From Ramazzottius varieornatus (lineage: Eukaryota; Tardigrada; Eutardigrada; Parachela; Ramazzottiidae): 64,000 nt of DNA. The notes beneath the pieces were generated by a model. That model had not been told where the DNA came from. It searched no databases and was given only the letters and a program-made list of their open reading frames with translations. Each line of letters opens with the position of its first letter. Position 1 is the stretch's first letter. This document shows positions 12,229-25,995 of this stretch, one piece after another. The DNA lies in NCBI GenBank assembly GCA_001949185.1, contig BDGG01000012.1, forward strand, positions 440,824 to 504,823. The letters are read 5' to 3'. The position numbers and the translations under genes are program-made.

Positions 12229-13233
12229 AGTTCCTTCCAGAGGGTCCTCAGTGTGTAACTTATTGCTCTTCTTTTCTTTGGTTTTTGTTTGATCTTTTAC
12301 TGCCTGTGTTTGCCTTACCCGTGAATCCGCGGGTGAGCTTCCGGCTAGGAGTGTGTATTGTGAGATCCTGGTTAAGTGTGGTACTGTATTTATTAAGCGG
12401 CATGTGCGGCTTGTGTGAATCTGTACATTATCGTTATTTGGACTGACTTTTTATTTCTTTCCAATTTCTGGACCAAACTCTTCGTTGTCTGAAGTTTTCT
12501 GTTGTTGAACAAGTTTAAAACCTCCTTTCCGATGCGAGATTGATTGTCGGTGAGCCTTCCGCAGAACTCCATCGTTTAACTGCCCCACTGCAATACTTGG
12601 AAACATATCACTTCCCGCCGACAGCAAACTGATGGTCCTAGCAGTCACAACAGTGCGTAACTGTTTCAGCACGATGGGTTTGTCAAGGGTCATCGTCGCC
12701 GAAAAATTGGATACGCTTCTCGTGCATCATCTCACCATGGAAAGCCCGAGTGGTCAACTCATGTGTAGGCCAAGACGCGAAGTTGAGGGATGGACCCAGT
12801 TGTTGAGCATTGAGAACCGGTCTTCCTGTTGACAGGAGATGCGAACTCAAATCAGGTGCTCGATTACAGCCGGTTGTCTTGACAGAGAACAGAATTTCTT
12901 CAAGCCAAAAAATCTATATGTCGCTAACGAAGCCATATAATCCTGCCACCGCCAGTTTATTAGCTGTACACGTACGCCAAGCTCTTTTGCTTATTAGACC
13001 GGTTTGATGCTCCCGCTTCGTAAGAACTAAAGCTACAACCTTTGATTGCAGTCCCTCATTTGGGACAAGTCGTTCAGAAGCCAAGTCACACAAGCAGTAA
13101 AGAGTAAAAAGCCAGGACGAGGTGAGCATGTAGTTCGAAGACCAAAGGAAGTGAAGTTCAAAAAAGAATAATCGTCCTGTGTCGCAAGTGTTACGAAAGA
13201 GCATCCAATCTATCAGTAAGTCTTCCAAGCGAC
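12229..13233. other. Intergenic between convergent genes
   Basis: 3' flanks of the unrecognised gene and DCAF1. Several short open frames, none with splice or family support. No element of the palindromic family. Confidence 0.5.
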
Positions 13234-16200
13234 CTACAAGTTATTCTCTTCGGCTGCTTCTCCTCCTGGGCCTTCTTCATCGGTCCACTCGTCCGACGCC
13301 GAGACGTAACCGCTATAGTCATTCTCTTCTTCTCCATCGTCCTCTTCGCCATCCTCCTCGTCCGGTCCGTCCATCCACTCATCTTCTTCGCCACCGTACA
13401 TATCATCTGAGTTTAGAACATGATTATGAGTACGAAGTGCGAAGTGCGCCGCTGCTGTTGTGAAGGAGCCTACCGTAATCATCGCCGGAATCGTCTCCTC
13501 CATAGATGTCACTGTCGTTGTCATCATCGTCATCCTCGTCGCCATAATCGTCCTCGTCTTCTCCATGCTCTTCGTCAAGCTCCTCTTGTGTCTTTCCAAT
13601 CCCAATTTGAAACAAGCGACCATACGACCAATGTGTTTCGTTGTACTGTTCGGCGAAAGCAATGTGATTGTCCAAACAATCTGTTGCCATTGCAGTGAAC
13701 TTCTTCTTGAGATCCCATGTCGCTGGGAAAGAAAGAACCTTCGTCGAAAAAACTGCACATCAAACATTGAGGCTCGAAGGAAACCCCTAGTCTTACCAAT
13801 GGTGCTGTAGTCGAATGCGTCGATGGTCAGAACCTGTCCCTTGTACTGGCCGTTGATTTGGTCCACTTCCTCGTCCTCGATGAAGGGCATGGCGTAGATA
13901 ATGTGACCGGAAGCATTGAACATCATGTGGGACTTGTGAAGGGCCGGAATGGACTTGAGTAACTTGAAGTTTCGTACATCCCACTAAAGAAAAAATCGCA
14001 TCAGTGGCAGACTCAGAGCTAGTAAAACAAACTCGACGTGTTCGTCATCGCAGGTGGCGCACGCTACCGACCAAACGCACTCGAAATGTGCACCACTTGG
14101 GAATCCGACGACAACAATGACAAAATACGCCACTTGGGAAAGCGATGCCGCCGACAATCTTACCACTTCGGAGTCGATGATGATGGTGTTTCCATTGGTA
14201 TGGAAGATCCCATTAGAAGTTTCACGTTCGAACTGATCGAACTTGTGGATGAGTTGTCCACTCCTTGCGTCAAAGATAAGACCGTCGTGGGTGATGAGAT
14301 CGTCGGAAGGATGGAAGCTTGGACGGTTCCTCGAGTAATGACCGCTCAGACCGTTATTCTGAAACATCAAGGTCCGGATGCCCGTCTCCAAGTCCAGCAG
14401 CTGCAACAAGAAAACCTTCTCATTGAAGTTGAGGGCGACCATTGCAAAAGTTAACTTACGAAACTGTCTTCCAGCTGCAGTCCGATGCCCGTGTTCGATC
14501 TCCAGTGCGGCATGTCCAAGTAATGCGTGTTCTCGTACTGCTTCAACAGAGCACATTCGGACTCGCCGTTGAACCTCCACATGGAACTTGTCTCGGTACA
14601 ACAACTGAGGAAGGTGTTCTGATTGTCACTAGCCAAGGCCTTCACGTGGTAAGTCTCGCAGATGTCATGGCAAGGCTTCGAGAAGGTCGGCTAGAAAAAA
14701 ATATCAGTTGAGTACGTTGACACGTTCATGCAAGCATTCGTTCACAAAACTGCATACTCAAACATCGTTGCTTAGCTGACGTTCATTTTATGTAGGTGCG
14801 CGAAAGGCTATCTAAAAATGCATTACCCTTGTCAAGTCGCGCAGGTTGTATCCGACTACGTATCCCTCACTTCCGCCCATGACGATGTCTTTTTGCATCG
14901 CACCCAAGAACGACACGGAGAGCATCCCATCAGCCGGGTCGAAAACTCCTGGATCGACACTAGGGAACTCGATGTTGCTGACGTGCTTAAACTTGCTGAA
15001 AATGTGGTGTCGATCCAAGTTCCTGCCATACAGGTGACCATCGTACCTACCCAGTCTGGCGGTCATTCGCATGCAGACATCGGCCGGTGGTCGGAGGAGG
15101 TTTGAGGGTGGCGCACATCGGTGCTTCCTCTGAAGGGAGAAAGGTGGACACAGGGCGATGGGGTGCTCACATTCGGCATGCTGAGCCCGGAAGCTGTTGG
15201 CTACGATACCGACGAGGTTCGGAAAGCCGTTGACTGTCGTAGGTGCATCGGTGGCGTCGAGGATCTCGTTCTTTTGAGTGGAGGCCAGAGAAGCCGGTGG
15301 AAGGCTCTTTGGTGTATGAGGAATCTTGAATCCGTTCGCTGGAGTAGCCGTGCTGGACGAAGAAGGCGAACTGAGAACTAGGAAAGAAGGTGCTCATGTT
15401 ATAGATCACCTTCATGCATGTTATGCTGTGTGTATGTCTTACTTCCGGTTTGCCCTCTGACAATGCCAGGACTGATGGACAATCTATTCCTTCGCTCGGT
15501 TCGTTCGCTATTGGGCGTGTTCTGTACGGCGACCCTCTTCAAGCCGACTTCGTCAATCAGGCATTCAGCCGTGTTCTTCAGGTCACGACTCTCCAAATGA
15601 GCCAGAAGCAAAAGGTCTATCTCTTGAGAAGCGAAGGTGATTCTTGTTCGTTTCACAATGTCTTGCTTGGCCACGTAGTCCACCAGGTTCACCGGAATAG
15701 GGCTTTTCAGCTTGATTTCAAAGACCATCTCTAGTAACTCAGTGGCGTACTTCTCGAACTTGGGACTGTCGATGGGATTTACGGACGTACTTTTGTCTCG
15801 TTGAATCAAAACTGCGAGAAAATCCATTGGTTCTATTCAGTATTAACCACTTCACTAATTTCAAATTTGATTTACTACTTTTCCTACTTTGGTTCGGACT
15901 TTTATGATACCTTGAAGTTCTCCGCCACGGATGAAGGAGAGCTGCTGGAAGATCTGCCGACATGGTGCCGACCGAGCTATTCCAGCTAAAACCTTACAAG
16001 CCAGTGCTCGAAGTCCCGGCAAGTCTGATGGCTGCACTGGATCATCTTCGTCCGTAGCTTTGGGGTTCAGAATCCGCAGCATGTTGCGAATGCCGCGATA
16101 TCTGCGCAACAGACCAACGAGCATCTCGAAGTGTCCGACATCGTTCCAGAACGGCCTGCCGACACCCTTCTTCTGAGACGCGAACTCGATCTCCACATCG

Positions 16201-19200
16201 GTCTTCTGCAATGCCAAAAGGCTAGCTTCGCAGTTAAATTTAAATAACGACCATGAGACTGATATGACAAAGACTTACACCGGTTCGAAGCCCATAAACG
16301 CAGTTGGCAATGACTTGTAACGCTGCTTTTTGGATATCGACGTTATGACCTTCTCTCGACAGTCGCAGAAGCAATCTTTCAAAAAGGCATCCAGATACAG
16401 AACTTTTCTCTAATTTGGAGAAATGTTGACTGCTTACCCAATTCCGCTGATGGTCGACTCAGGGTTTCCAGGCGCGATTGGCTGGCTTTTGTAGGCGATG
16501 AGGACATCCTGGGCCTTCTGCGCCAGAACGCACTTCTCGAGTATCTCCAGGCACGACTTGTGGTACGGCGTGATACCGAAGTCCCTTATATTGATCCAGT
16601 CGACATCGACGATCTCCAGGATGATCAGCAGCCGGTCGATGCCACCGTACTCGGCGAACCTGGCGACTCTGCCGAGCCAGCCGCGAGTGGCGCGACATAA
16701 CGGCGTATTGGTCAGGATGTACTCTCGCAGGCTATCCAGACCTTCCTTATCTTGTGTGAAAGCCTAGAAAAACATACCGACTTTCGAAATATTCTGTCGA
16801 TAGACTATCTTAATAAAAGTTCGGCAAACAAACTCGACAACATTGCTTTCAAGTGGTGCACGTTCTCAGCGTTACCGGCTGGAGGCGTGGGCCATCTCAT
16901 CGAGTTCCCAAGTGGCGCACGTTCTTACTGTTATCGGCCGGTACCGTGCGGTACTTGGAAAAAAACTTATCGAGTACGTTTGCCTGGTTCCCGTTTCATA
17001 CCTTGTTGTGCGAAATTCCACGTTTCCCACTGCGAAACCACTCAGCTTTCATGATCATGTCGGTGGTGAAGTAAGTGAGCAAGGCTTGAAAGACGGCAGT
17101 CAAGGCTTCTGTGGCGGCGACCAGTTGTTCATCGGTGGCGAGTTCTCGTTCCAGTTCCCCCTGTTGCTTCCAGAAGTATTCGTAATGCGTTAGCTACAAC
17201 CAGAAACATTACATGTCCGCCCTTGAAGTGACGGAGAAAGATAAAACGGCGGACATACCAAGTTGAGGAGTTGTCGTAAGCCTTCAGTGCCTTCCTGGTC
17301 GAAAACTTCCATAAACTGTCGGTACTGAAGAGCTTTGACGAAGAACTTAGCGGCCCACTTCCGGGCTGACTCGTGACCGGACTTCAAACCGGCTTCGACC
17401 ATGTAGATAGTAGCTTGGGTAACCAGAAAGCTCGGGTAGCTGGCCTCACCCGGATTCTTGATCATCTACGACAGCCAAACCATCAGAAAATCACCAAAAG
17501 TTCATAATCGAAATCCTAAACTAAAGCAGAAGCGTCGACTCACCGTTTCAAGGGCGTACTCGGACGACTGAACAATATTCATCATGACTTTGACGACAAA
17601 GACCGATGGGATGGACGGAAATGGGATCTTCAGTAACTGCGTTAGCCGAGTTGGAGTTTCAAAGAACTTTGAAGTGAATCTATGGTTCGTCAGAAGGTTG
17701 GCCAACAACTGCAAAAAGTTACATAGTCAGTATGATTAGCAGGTGGTGAAATAACATTAGAACGATACAGTTAACTTACAGATATGACCTGACCAAGTAT
17801 TCGGACATTGATACGTTTCCTGTAGTCGAGAAACTCGTAGCATAGTCTCAAACCATCCTGCTCGTAGAAACCCGAGCCGAAGTCATCTGGTAGAGTGGCG
17901 AGCCCGACGAGGAAGTCAAGCGTTAACCTCACCTCCAGGTTCTCATCCATCGGAAGTACCCTAAAGTTCTGCGATACTTCACCCATCTGCAGTCTCTCAT
18001 ACTCTGCCCACGACGAAGTCGAGGACGTCTCATCGATGTTTCTGACCTCAGAGACCGCTGAGTTTTGGTTCGACTTGAGCTTCTTCCTTCGAGGGGCAGA
18101 AGAGCTCGGTGTGCTCACGTCTGCCCCGATGTGGCTTCTGGATCTCTCTAAGCGACGCTTGGAGCCACTCTTTGGAACGGGAGGAGGCGTCTGGAATAAC
18201 TGGGCCGCGTTATCGGTATCGGCATTCTGGGGAGCCTTGCTTGTGGATGGCGTTGATGGTGCGGGCTCGTTGCGCGACTCGGTTTCGCTGATGGTTGAGA
18301 AGAGTGGCCGGAAAGCCGTGAGGTATTCTCGGAGCCGACGAAAGCATCCGGAAACCTTTCACAACAGAAAATAGAGAAAAATATTCTATTAATAGAAAAG
18401 AATAAAGACAGAAACGAATACTCTATTGGATTAGTGTATGATCCGACTGAAATCCTGGACGTTGGTCTTACCAGATTTCGGACAGGGCCCAGCTTGATCC
18501 TGAACTCATCGATGACCACTCGTTCGAAGCACGTGCCATAAATTCCGAAAAGTAGCGCGCGTATTTCCGTCGCGTTGCGGGTTGGAAGGCGGACAGCTTG
18601 GGAAGAGGGTGGCTCGAAGGACATCATCTGCATGCATGGAAAGAAAATTTCGTCGTGTTCGAAGAACAGCCTCATGATCTCGGCGTCTTCCGTGTCGCTG
18701 GCGGAGAGACTCTGTACCACAGCATAGATGATCGCCGCTGCGTAATACTGGATGTCGGGATCGTTCTCGCTGTCGCACAAGTAAGAAACGCAAAGCTGGA
18801 ACAGAAACCATACGTGGACAACCGGACGTAGAATCGCAAATTGTTACGTTCGATTGATTTGAGTCCATGTATCATCTTGATTGCTGAGAATGCAAATTTT
18901 GACATTTCGACATACAGCTTTGATGAGATCGTCGTCCACGGAATCATCGAAGATTTTCGACACTTTCTCCATCAGAAAGTGTATTTTAGGACTTTCAGAC
19001 TCTCGGGAAGATAACACATCATCCGCAGGATCACGGTGAAGGCCAAGAGCTTCTTCGAAAGCTTCCTGGACAAGAAGGGCCAACCTGAAATTTTTCACGT
19101 TTAGCATTACGCTTACCGGTAATTTCCCATTACTAATCAACAGGTACTTACTGCTTCATGGTCTGCAGCATTTCCGCATTCCGTTTTCTTGAGCTCAGAC

Positions 19201-19432
19201 CTGTACCAAATGCTTCTATGATCACCTCCGCATCTTTCTTGTAGGTATCACTAAGAGCACGAAAGCGTCTGTTGGAACGTAATCCTCTCGGAACGCCGGC
19301 CATCTGATCAGCGGCAGCCAGCAGATCACCAGCCATCTGATCCAGAAAATCCATATCGTTAGCAGCATCTTCGTCGTCTAACGGTGGAGAATGATCGTGC
19401 TCAAAGTTCCCGGGATCTTCCTCGTCCGCCAT
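13234..19432 (-). CDS. DCAF1: DCAF1 (VprBP), CUL4-DDB1 substrate receptor
   Basis: Seventeen exons, minus: 19432-19152, 19084-18916, 18795-18472, 18355-17780, 17708-17544, 17465-17259, 17193-17002, 16763-16438, 16375-16279, 16205-15911, 15811-15443, 15377-14827, 14690-14460, 14400-14164, 13983-13797, 13722-13474, 13406-13234 (1542 aa; human about 1507). Known role: substrate receptor of the CRL4 ubiquitin ligase and part of the EDVP complex. Seen: helical armadillo-like N-terminal half; LisH motif at ~938-968 (LLLLAHLESRDLKNTAECL); a conserved CPPFSL segment entering the WD40 propeller (~1010-1460); DDB1-contacting WDxR motifs as FDAR at 1304-1307 (first, altered) and WDVR at 1341-1344 (intact); and an Asp/Glu-rich tail. 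The frame stays open upstream to 19693, so a longer N-terminus is possible; I chose the MADEED start as typical. VPS15 starts 653 bp away on the other strand. Confidence 0.95.
14016..14154. repeat. Palindromic intron element, copy 6 (extended)
   Basis: In DCAF1 intron 13984-14163, filling most of it. Contains GGTGGCGCACG and two right arms (GTGCACCACTTGG, ACGCCACTTGGG), so it is a partly duplicated copy. Confidence 0.7.
16819..16988. repeat. Palindromic intron element, copy 7 (double core)
   Basis: In DCAF1 intron 16764-17001. Begins TTCGGCAAACAAACTCGACA; carries two CAAGTGG(T/C)GCACG cores separated by ATCGAGTTCC; ends in GTACGTTTGCC. Confidence 0.8.
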
Positions 19433-20085
19433 GGTGAGCGAAGGTGAAGTGGACACGGGATACCGATCAGATTTAGGTGGACCAAACAGAAAGAAGGGAA
19501 GATTGTCCGCCGGAAAGCAGATGTCGCTCAGCCTGTAATCAGCAACAACATCGGGCGTCTCTTTTTCTAACAATACCGTATAGGCGTATACTATATATTC
19601 ATGATCCACAAGGCTCAGACGAGCTGAAGATCGAAGAGCAGGAGCCAGGAAGATGTCGCGATCGAGGGGAAAATGACATGACCAATTGACCATGAGGTTC
19701 AGAATAAAAATTTTCAGAAGCGAACTAGCGAAGACTCGAAGAGCGAACGTTATCCCCGGCTCAGATTTCAGTGCCGGCGCGGAAAGCGGCAGATAGTCCG
19801 ACCCAAGTCACCAAGTGGAGGTATCGAGTCGGGAATAGGGGCACGCCACCGGCCAGCCTGCAGAGTGCGGGCTGCGGGTCACCGTGCGGTCACCTATCAG
19901 CTGACGAAGCCTGATCTTCTGATTTCCTGCTCTGTTGACGTTTTCAATCTGGATCTTCTCCGACTTCTGATCCTGAAGAAACCTTGTCGAGACTCGAGGT
20001 GGAAATCAGAATGCCTGCTGATATCGGGAACTGTTAGATCTGAGGATCGTCATTCTGAATTCGTTCGTATGGTGCCGATGCGATA
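19433..20085. promoter_or_regulatory. Putative bidirectional promoter, DCAF1/VPS15
   Basis: 653 bp between the start codons of two divergent housekeeping genes. No TATA box or motif I can name; the call rests only on gene orientation. Part may be DCAF1 coding if the longer N-terminus is used. Confidence 0.45.
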
Positions 20086-23000
20086 ATGGGCAACCATTAT
20101 TCTGTTTCGACTGCGGAGCAGATCTATCCTGTGGAGCATTATTTCACAGATCTTCCAACCCTAACGCTTGGTCCAAAGTAAGTTTCTTTACGGGGTTATA
20201 TGTTTGCCATAAGTCACACATGAATGGTTGATATCTCACAGGCTCGGAAGTACGCGGTTTATGAAGGTGACAAGAGCAAACCACAGGTATGTGGTCTTCC
20301 TTAAGTCAGTTAACCGATCCAGCTAAAAGTATAGTAATCTTGCTTTTACAGTGAAGGACCGTGCGTAGTGAAAATCTTTGTCATCCACGATCGAAGCTTG
20401 AGCTTAGAACTATATCAGAAAGTTTTGTCAGGTACGCAAGCACATCTAAGCTGCACGTAGATCGAGTTGGAGTTCCTTTCATGACAATTTGCCTTTAATA
20501 GCACAACGAGACGCTCTGCAATACTCCACCCACTGCCTCCCGTTTTCTTACTTCGTGGTACGCGGGCATACAACTTTTCACTTCTCCTGCGATGGTCCTC
20601 TTACTACCTTACCCTTTCCGTAGCGCTCGGATCGCTCTGCTGCACTCTGTCGAGCATTCGTCAAAGACACACTGTACGACCGTATGAATGCCCGACCGTA
20701 CCTGCTGGACATGGAGAAGAAATGGATAGCATTTCAGATTCTATCTGGTCTCCAGGAATGTCACGAGAAAAATGTACGTCGAAGACACCTTTCATTAGGT
20801 TTTTTTATAGCACAGAAGACCTTATAATGCTCATGTTCTATTTTGTTTCTAGGTTTGTCACGGCGATATCAAGAGCACGAACATCGCTGTGACCAGCTGG
20901 TTCTGGACGTACCTGACGGACTTTGCCAGCTTCAAGCCCACATTCCTCCCCGATGTAGGCTGGTTAACCCGGTTACGGAATGAGTATAGGTAGGGAATGA
21001 CAGAATTTCTGTAGGGCGACCCGGCGGACTTCAACTACTTTTTCGACACGAGTCGCCGACGAACCTGCTATATAGCCCCGGAAAGGTTTCTGAAGGGCGT
21101 GGCGGTGGCCTCCTCCGATGTGGTCAGTTGGAAGCTCTCGCTGCCTGAGCAGCAGCAGGAAGCGCGGATGGCTAAGCTCCACTGGTCCATGGATATCTTC
21201 TCAGCTGGGTAGGTGAACCTTCAAAACTCTATCAACAAGACTTAGGGGAAGCTAAGCAAAGAACTTCGACAAGATTGTTTTCCCAAGTAGCGCGCATTTT
21301 CAGTTGTGTTTGCTGGAGCAGTGCGCTACTGGGATGAACGACCTTGTCGAATTCGTCCCAAGTGATCTTTCGACAAGTAACAGGTCGGGGTTGTGTGTTT
21401 GTTTGTTTCCAGTTGTGTACTGCTGGAGCTTTTTGGTGACGGAGACCCTCCATTCGACCTGTCGAGGTTGCTGGCCTATCGAAGTGGGGAGTTTTCCCCG
21501 ACCGAGGCTTTGAACAAGGTTGAGAGCGACGGCCTACGGGTAAGCATCCATATCTATTTTGAACTGGCTTGGTTCAAGAACTGTTGTCCGTTGTAGAGCC
21601 TGATAGAAAACATGATCCAAAAGGATCCTACTGCCCGAAGACCCGCTGCTGAGTATCTTCAGTCACTACGCGGAAATGTCTTTCCTGAAGTATTTTACTC
21701 GTTTTTTAACGGGTATATGCACAACTACTGCCTACCAGCCATTCCAGATGACAAAATCATTCGGTAAATTCTAGCCGTTTTTGACTGTGTTTCCGCTGAG
21801 ACAGGGTTTGGTTATCTCACTTTTTGGAATTTTCAGACTGAAGAAAGATTTGCCCGGCATAATAGATCGACTTGCGGAAAGCGAGTCTGACTGTTTCGTC
21901 TTGGTCTTGTCCTTATTACTCTCCAACTGGAGATGCTTGAATCACTGTGATGCTAAACTGGCCGCATTGGACATTGCGGAACAACTAGCCCCGTTACTTC
22001 CGGTGGAGTTGGTCTTGGACAGACTACTTCCTTATCTGGTAAACTTTTCGAAAATCGTAAAAGTTGTATCAAGACACTCTGTGAAAAGAACTTGTATTCT
22101 CCCCGGAGCTTCTTGATTGTTGCTCGATTGATTGATTAATACCTGTTCTTTTTTAGTTGACGTGTGTGGACGACGAGCTACCATCCATTCGCTCCAGCTT
22201 CATCGTCACATTCACCAAGATCCTCCGCACCATTCCCTCCGTCCGGCGCAACGAAGGCCACATCTTCCGCGCCTACATCCTGCCCGACATTGAGAAGCTG
22301 GTCGCTGATGCCGACCAGCGAGTACGGACTACCTTCGCTATGCATCTGGCCGACCTGGCTGAAACCTCCATGCGTTTCCTTGAGCTCTCCTACTTGAGCT
22401 CCACCAGTGTCTCCAGTCAGGAAACGCTGTACGGTCTGCAGAATGAAGATCGCTACCCCTTCGACGTGGAACGTATGCTACTCTTGAGGTACTTCCAGTC
22501 GTTACTGGAGAAGATGGTCCTTCGGCAGAGTAACTCTGTCAAGAGGGCGCTACTGGAACATGGAATGGCTAAACTGTGTCAGGTCTTTGGAAGGAAATTG
22601 ACAAGAGAGATTATACTACCACACCTCGTCACATTCCTTAACGAGAAGGTAACTAATATTACCTTCACTTGTGTGGAATTCTTGGCTTCAGTAACTCCAC
22701 GTCTTTATAGCCGGACTGGCAGCTTCGAGTTGCCTTCTTTGGATCGATTGTCGGACTGGCCACGTTTGTTGGCTTAGAAGGTGCTGGGGTCTTTCGAGCG
22801 CTGTTGGAACAAGTAAAGAAGATGTGGAACCGTTTGGTCGTTTTCATTGTGGAAAATGCTTCATTTTTCAGGGTTTGACTGACCCTGAGGAGTTTGTTTT
22901 GCTGCAAGCTCTCAGAGCTTTCCTCGACTTGGTCAAGCTCCAACTCATGCCCAAACGCTCGGTGACCGAACTGCTGCAGTTCTGTGCGTGCTTGGTCATT

Positions 23001-25995
23001 CACCCGGTAAGAGTCCTTCCGTGCGCCCACGACTGTACCGCAAACGTGTTTACGTATGTCAGTCGTACATGTCAACCTCTGGTATCTTAGAACTTGTGGA
23101 TACGAAGAACCGCGGTTGCTTTGTTTGTTACTGCATGTAAGGAAACCGACTTCGCGGACCGGCAAATTCGCATCCGACCGTTACTGCTAAACTTCCTTGA
23201 CCCAAAAATCACTTTCATTGACGAGGAGGTAAGATGACATTCTGAAGCACTCATCTGCATTTCACGTTATGTCTGAAGAGCTGCGTCAGATAACGGGGCA
23301 TTGTTGCAGGAATCCTTACTAGGAGCGTTGGTTGCTGCGATAGATCGACGTATCTTCTCTGTCATAACGGAAGGGCGAGCCGCACGAACCTTACTCCAGT
23401 TCCTCCAAACTCATGCCGACAGCCGATTGAAGCTTTCTCAAGAAGACGACATGGTCCTTCGTATCAGTATATCCGAGTATCAGCTGTACCAGCGCCTGCA
23501 CTCATTTGGCATCTCCGAAAACGACCGGAAGAAAATTCTGGTTAGAGCTCTTATCAAAGACGACAAGTGTTTCCTTACACCTTCGTCAGAATCGGTTCTT
23601 TTTTCTAGCTAATGCTGGATTTCGTGCTAAAGCTGCGAATACCGTCTCAAACGATGGAGAAGGAATTGGCGATGGAGGCCGACACGTTAAGCGAGCGCAC
23701 CAAGATTGTGACAAAGATTGAACACACTGTGCCTGTTCGGTCCGTACCGGAAATCCCGGGCTTCGAAGGTGTAGTGGACCTGATGGTGCCTTCAAGCCTT
23801 CCTCGAAGGGACAAGCAGACGATAAACGACTATATGCTTCGAACCGCTATGGTATGCAGTATATCTACCTTTGATGAGGTCATCTAACATTGCCAATCTT
23901 ACAACCTGTCGTGTCGGACAGAGCCAGGAATGGTCAGCGGTGTTCGGTCCAGATAACCGTGAGACCACTCCGCAGTCGACGGTTCAAAAGGATACAGAGG
24001 ACCCTGCAGCCGTTCCTGCACCGAACCATCTAGCCGATACGCAAAGTTCGTCTTCCGCCTCGACGCCGAGCAAACACAGTAAATTATAGCTCGCGCCACG
24101 TCTTTCTCCCTTTGTGGTCGAGTACCGTTGTCACAAGTCTTTTTATCTGGTGTGTTTGGCTAGTTGCCGTTCGGATTCCCGACTGCGAGATGGAGCTTCG
24201 GCGCTACATCCAGATGAGGCTACAGGAACGAAGCGTCGAACTGAGCAATGAAGTCTCACTTACGGACCTCGAACCACCTGCGCTATACTACGATATGCTG
24301 AGAGACTGGAAGCCTACTGGTCATCTAGTTGCCCATTTGCATGAGCATAAAGCCGCCGTCGTCCGGTAAGTCGTGGTACCTGTCTTAACGAACTTATCAC
24401 CAAATGCATACCCGTCGTGTTCAACGGAATGTTTTTTTATTGTAGGTTGCGGTCCAACAGAAGTAATGGTGACATCTTGAGCTGCTCTCTGGATGGTACC
24501 GTCAAGCTGTGGGATTGTGCACGGATGGAAGGCCGAAGCTTATCCAATAGAGCAAAGTTCACGTACAAGCAGATGAAGAGTCCGATAAGAGCTTTGACGT
24601 ACTGCGAAGAATGGAAATCTTTCGCCTGTGCTGGGGAAAACGGAAGTCTCCACGTAGTCAGGTAAGGAACACTAGTTGTACTCCAATTAGTATGATTGGG
24701 TACTTCTCAGTCATAATCTTCGAGCATTCTGGGTTTACAGGTTAGAGTCGGATGTAACCAAGTGTACCACGAAACTGGAACGCTTTGTCGACCCAACTCG
24801 GGACGGAAATGTGGTAGATATGGGATACTGCGACCCAGGTATGGTACTTGGCTGTATCTTCCAGTCACGGACTTTAGCTTTCTGTTACATTGACCACTCC
24901 GCTCTGTTTTAGGTTCCCAGAATATCGTAGCTTTCGTCACTTCGCAAGGCGTCATCGCCGGCTGGGATTTGCGAACCGCTGGCCATGTGTGGAAACTCCA
25001 AAGCGACCTGCGATACGGTAAGTATCTCAGCTGGAAGATTTGTGAAGCTTCTCTGGTGAAAAGTCTGGACTGTTTCAGGAATGTTAAAGACATTCTGTAT
25101 CAGTCCAGAGCAGAGCTGGATTACAAGCGGAAGTAAGGACGGTTTTATCGTCACATGGGACCTTCGCTTCCGCATACCCATCACAAACCTCCAGCACCCG
25201 GCCGGGGCACCCATCAGCCGGCTGTACACCCACCCGAATATAGACAGTGCAGTCATAGCTTGCGCCAAAGGTAACAATGAGGTGACGGTTTGGGACACGG
25301 CGACCAAACAGCGCATCATGGGAGTGTGGTGCGGGCCTCCTGCACCCTATACTTTTGGCCAACCTGATACCACCAGCCATTACTCTATCCGAGGTCTCCA
25401 GATTCTCTGTTGTGAGAACCGCCACATGTCCTTCATAACGGGAGGTACTGATCGAAGGCTAAGGTATTGGGATACCACACAAGCGGAGCAGTCGTACATG
25501 ATCGCAGCCGCCACTGGCGAAACCGTGGTCGATCGGAAACTCCAGTGCAAGTAAGTCTATGCAATATGGGGCAAAGGCGGTGAGTCGGTCACCCCTGGTG
25601 TTTACCGGGTGACGTCAGCGAGCCAAAGACTTTCTCAGGGTGGCTGATTCAGCTGGCCTACCACGCTGGAAAGCTGTCTATACGACGATAGTTATACTGA
25701 ACCGTATTGATAACCAAAACCGAGGCTTTGGTGTTCTAGATGCGTTCAGGTGGAGACAGTTGACGTCTTGTACGAGTTCCAGTCCTCAGTACGATCCATG
25801 TCAGCTTCCACCAGTGGAGTTTCTTCTTCCTTCACCAGAGACCCGGATTCTCACGCTAATGCCCGAGCACCCCTCGCTGATCTACCGTCCACTGGCCATG
25901 CTGATGCCGTCAACGATCTGGTCATCTGCTCAACGGGCAACCAGTTGTTTTTAGTTTCGGCTTCCCGCGATGGTATTGTCAAAGTCTGGAAGTAG
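20086..25995 (+). CDS. PIK3R4: VPS15 (PIK3R4), regulatory pseudokinase of the VPS34 complex
   Basis: Twenty-three exons: 20086-20177, 20242-20286, 20352-20431, 20502-20557, 20624-20773, 20853-20954, 21015-21208, 21413-21539, 21597-21763, 21837-22038, 22157-22648, 22711-22812, 22872-23006, 23091-23228, 23310-23540, 23609-23851, 23922-24078, 24164-24365, 24446-24661, 24741-24838, 24913-25017, 25079-25550, 25740-25995. 1353 aa (human 1358), every junction in phase. VPS15 is the scaffold and activator of the class III PI3-kinase VPS34 in autophagy and endosomal traffic. Seen: N-terminal MGN for myristoylation; kinase-like domain with HGDIK at 144-148 and DFA at 164-166 in place of HRD and DFG, as is usual for this family; HEAT repeats in the middle; WD40 propeller in the C-terminal third ending in [12 protein letters not shown]. 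The donor after 23540 is GTTAGA, atypical but required by homology. Confidence 0.96.
21249..21379. repeat. Palindromic intron element, copy 8
   Basis: In VPS15 intron 21209-21412. Left end AGCTAAGCAAAGAACTTCGA, core CAAGTAGCGCGC, right arm GTGCGCTACTGGG, then CTTGTCGAATTCG and a second CAAGTGATC. Confidence 0.75.

Noticed and set aside
15090..15170. A GTGAGC...CAG pair that looks like an intron in DCAF1
   Set aside because: Splicing there would create a stop, whereas reading through gives the conserved CPPFSL segment. The nearby GGTGGCGCAC is coding, not a repeat copy.
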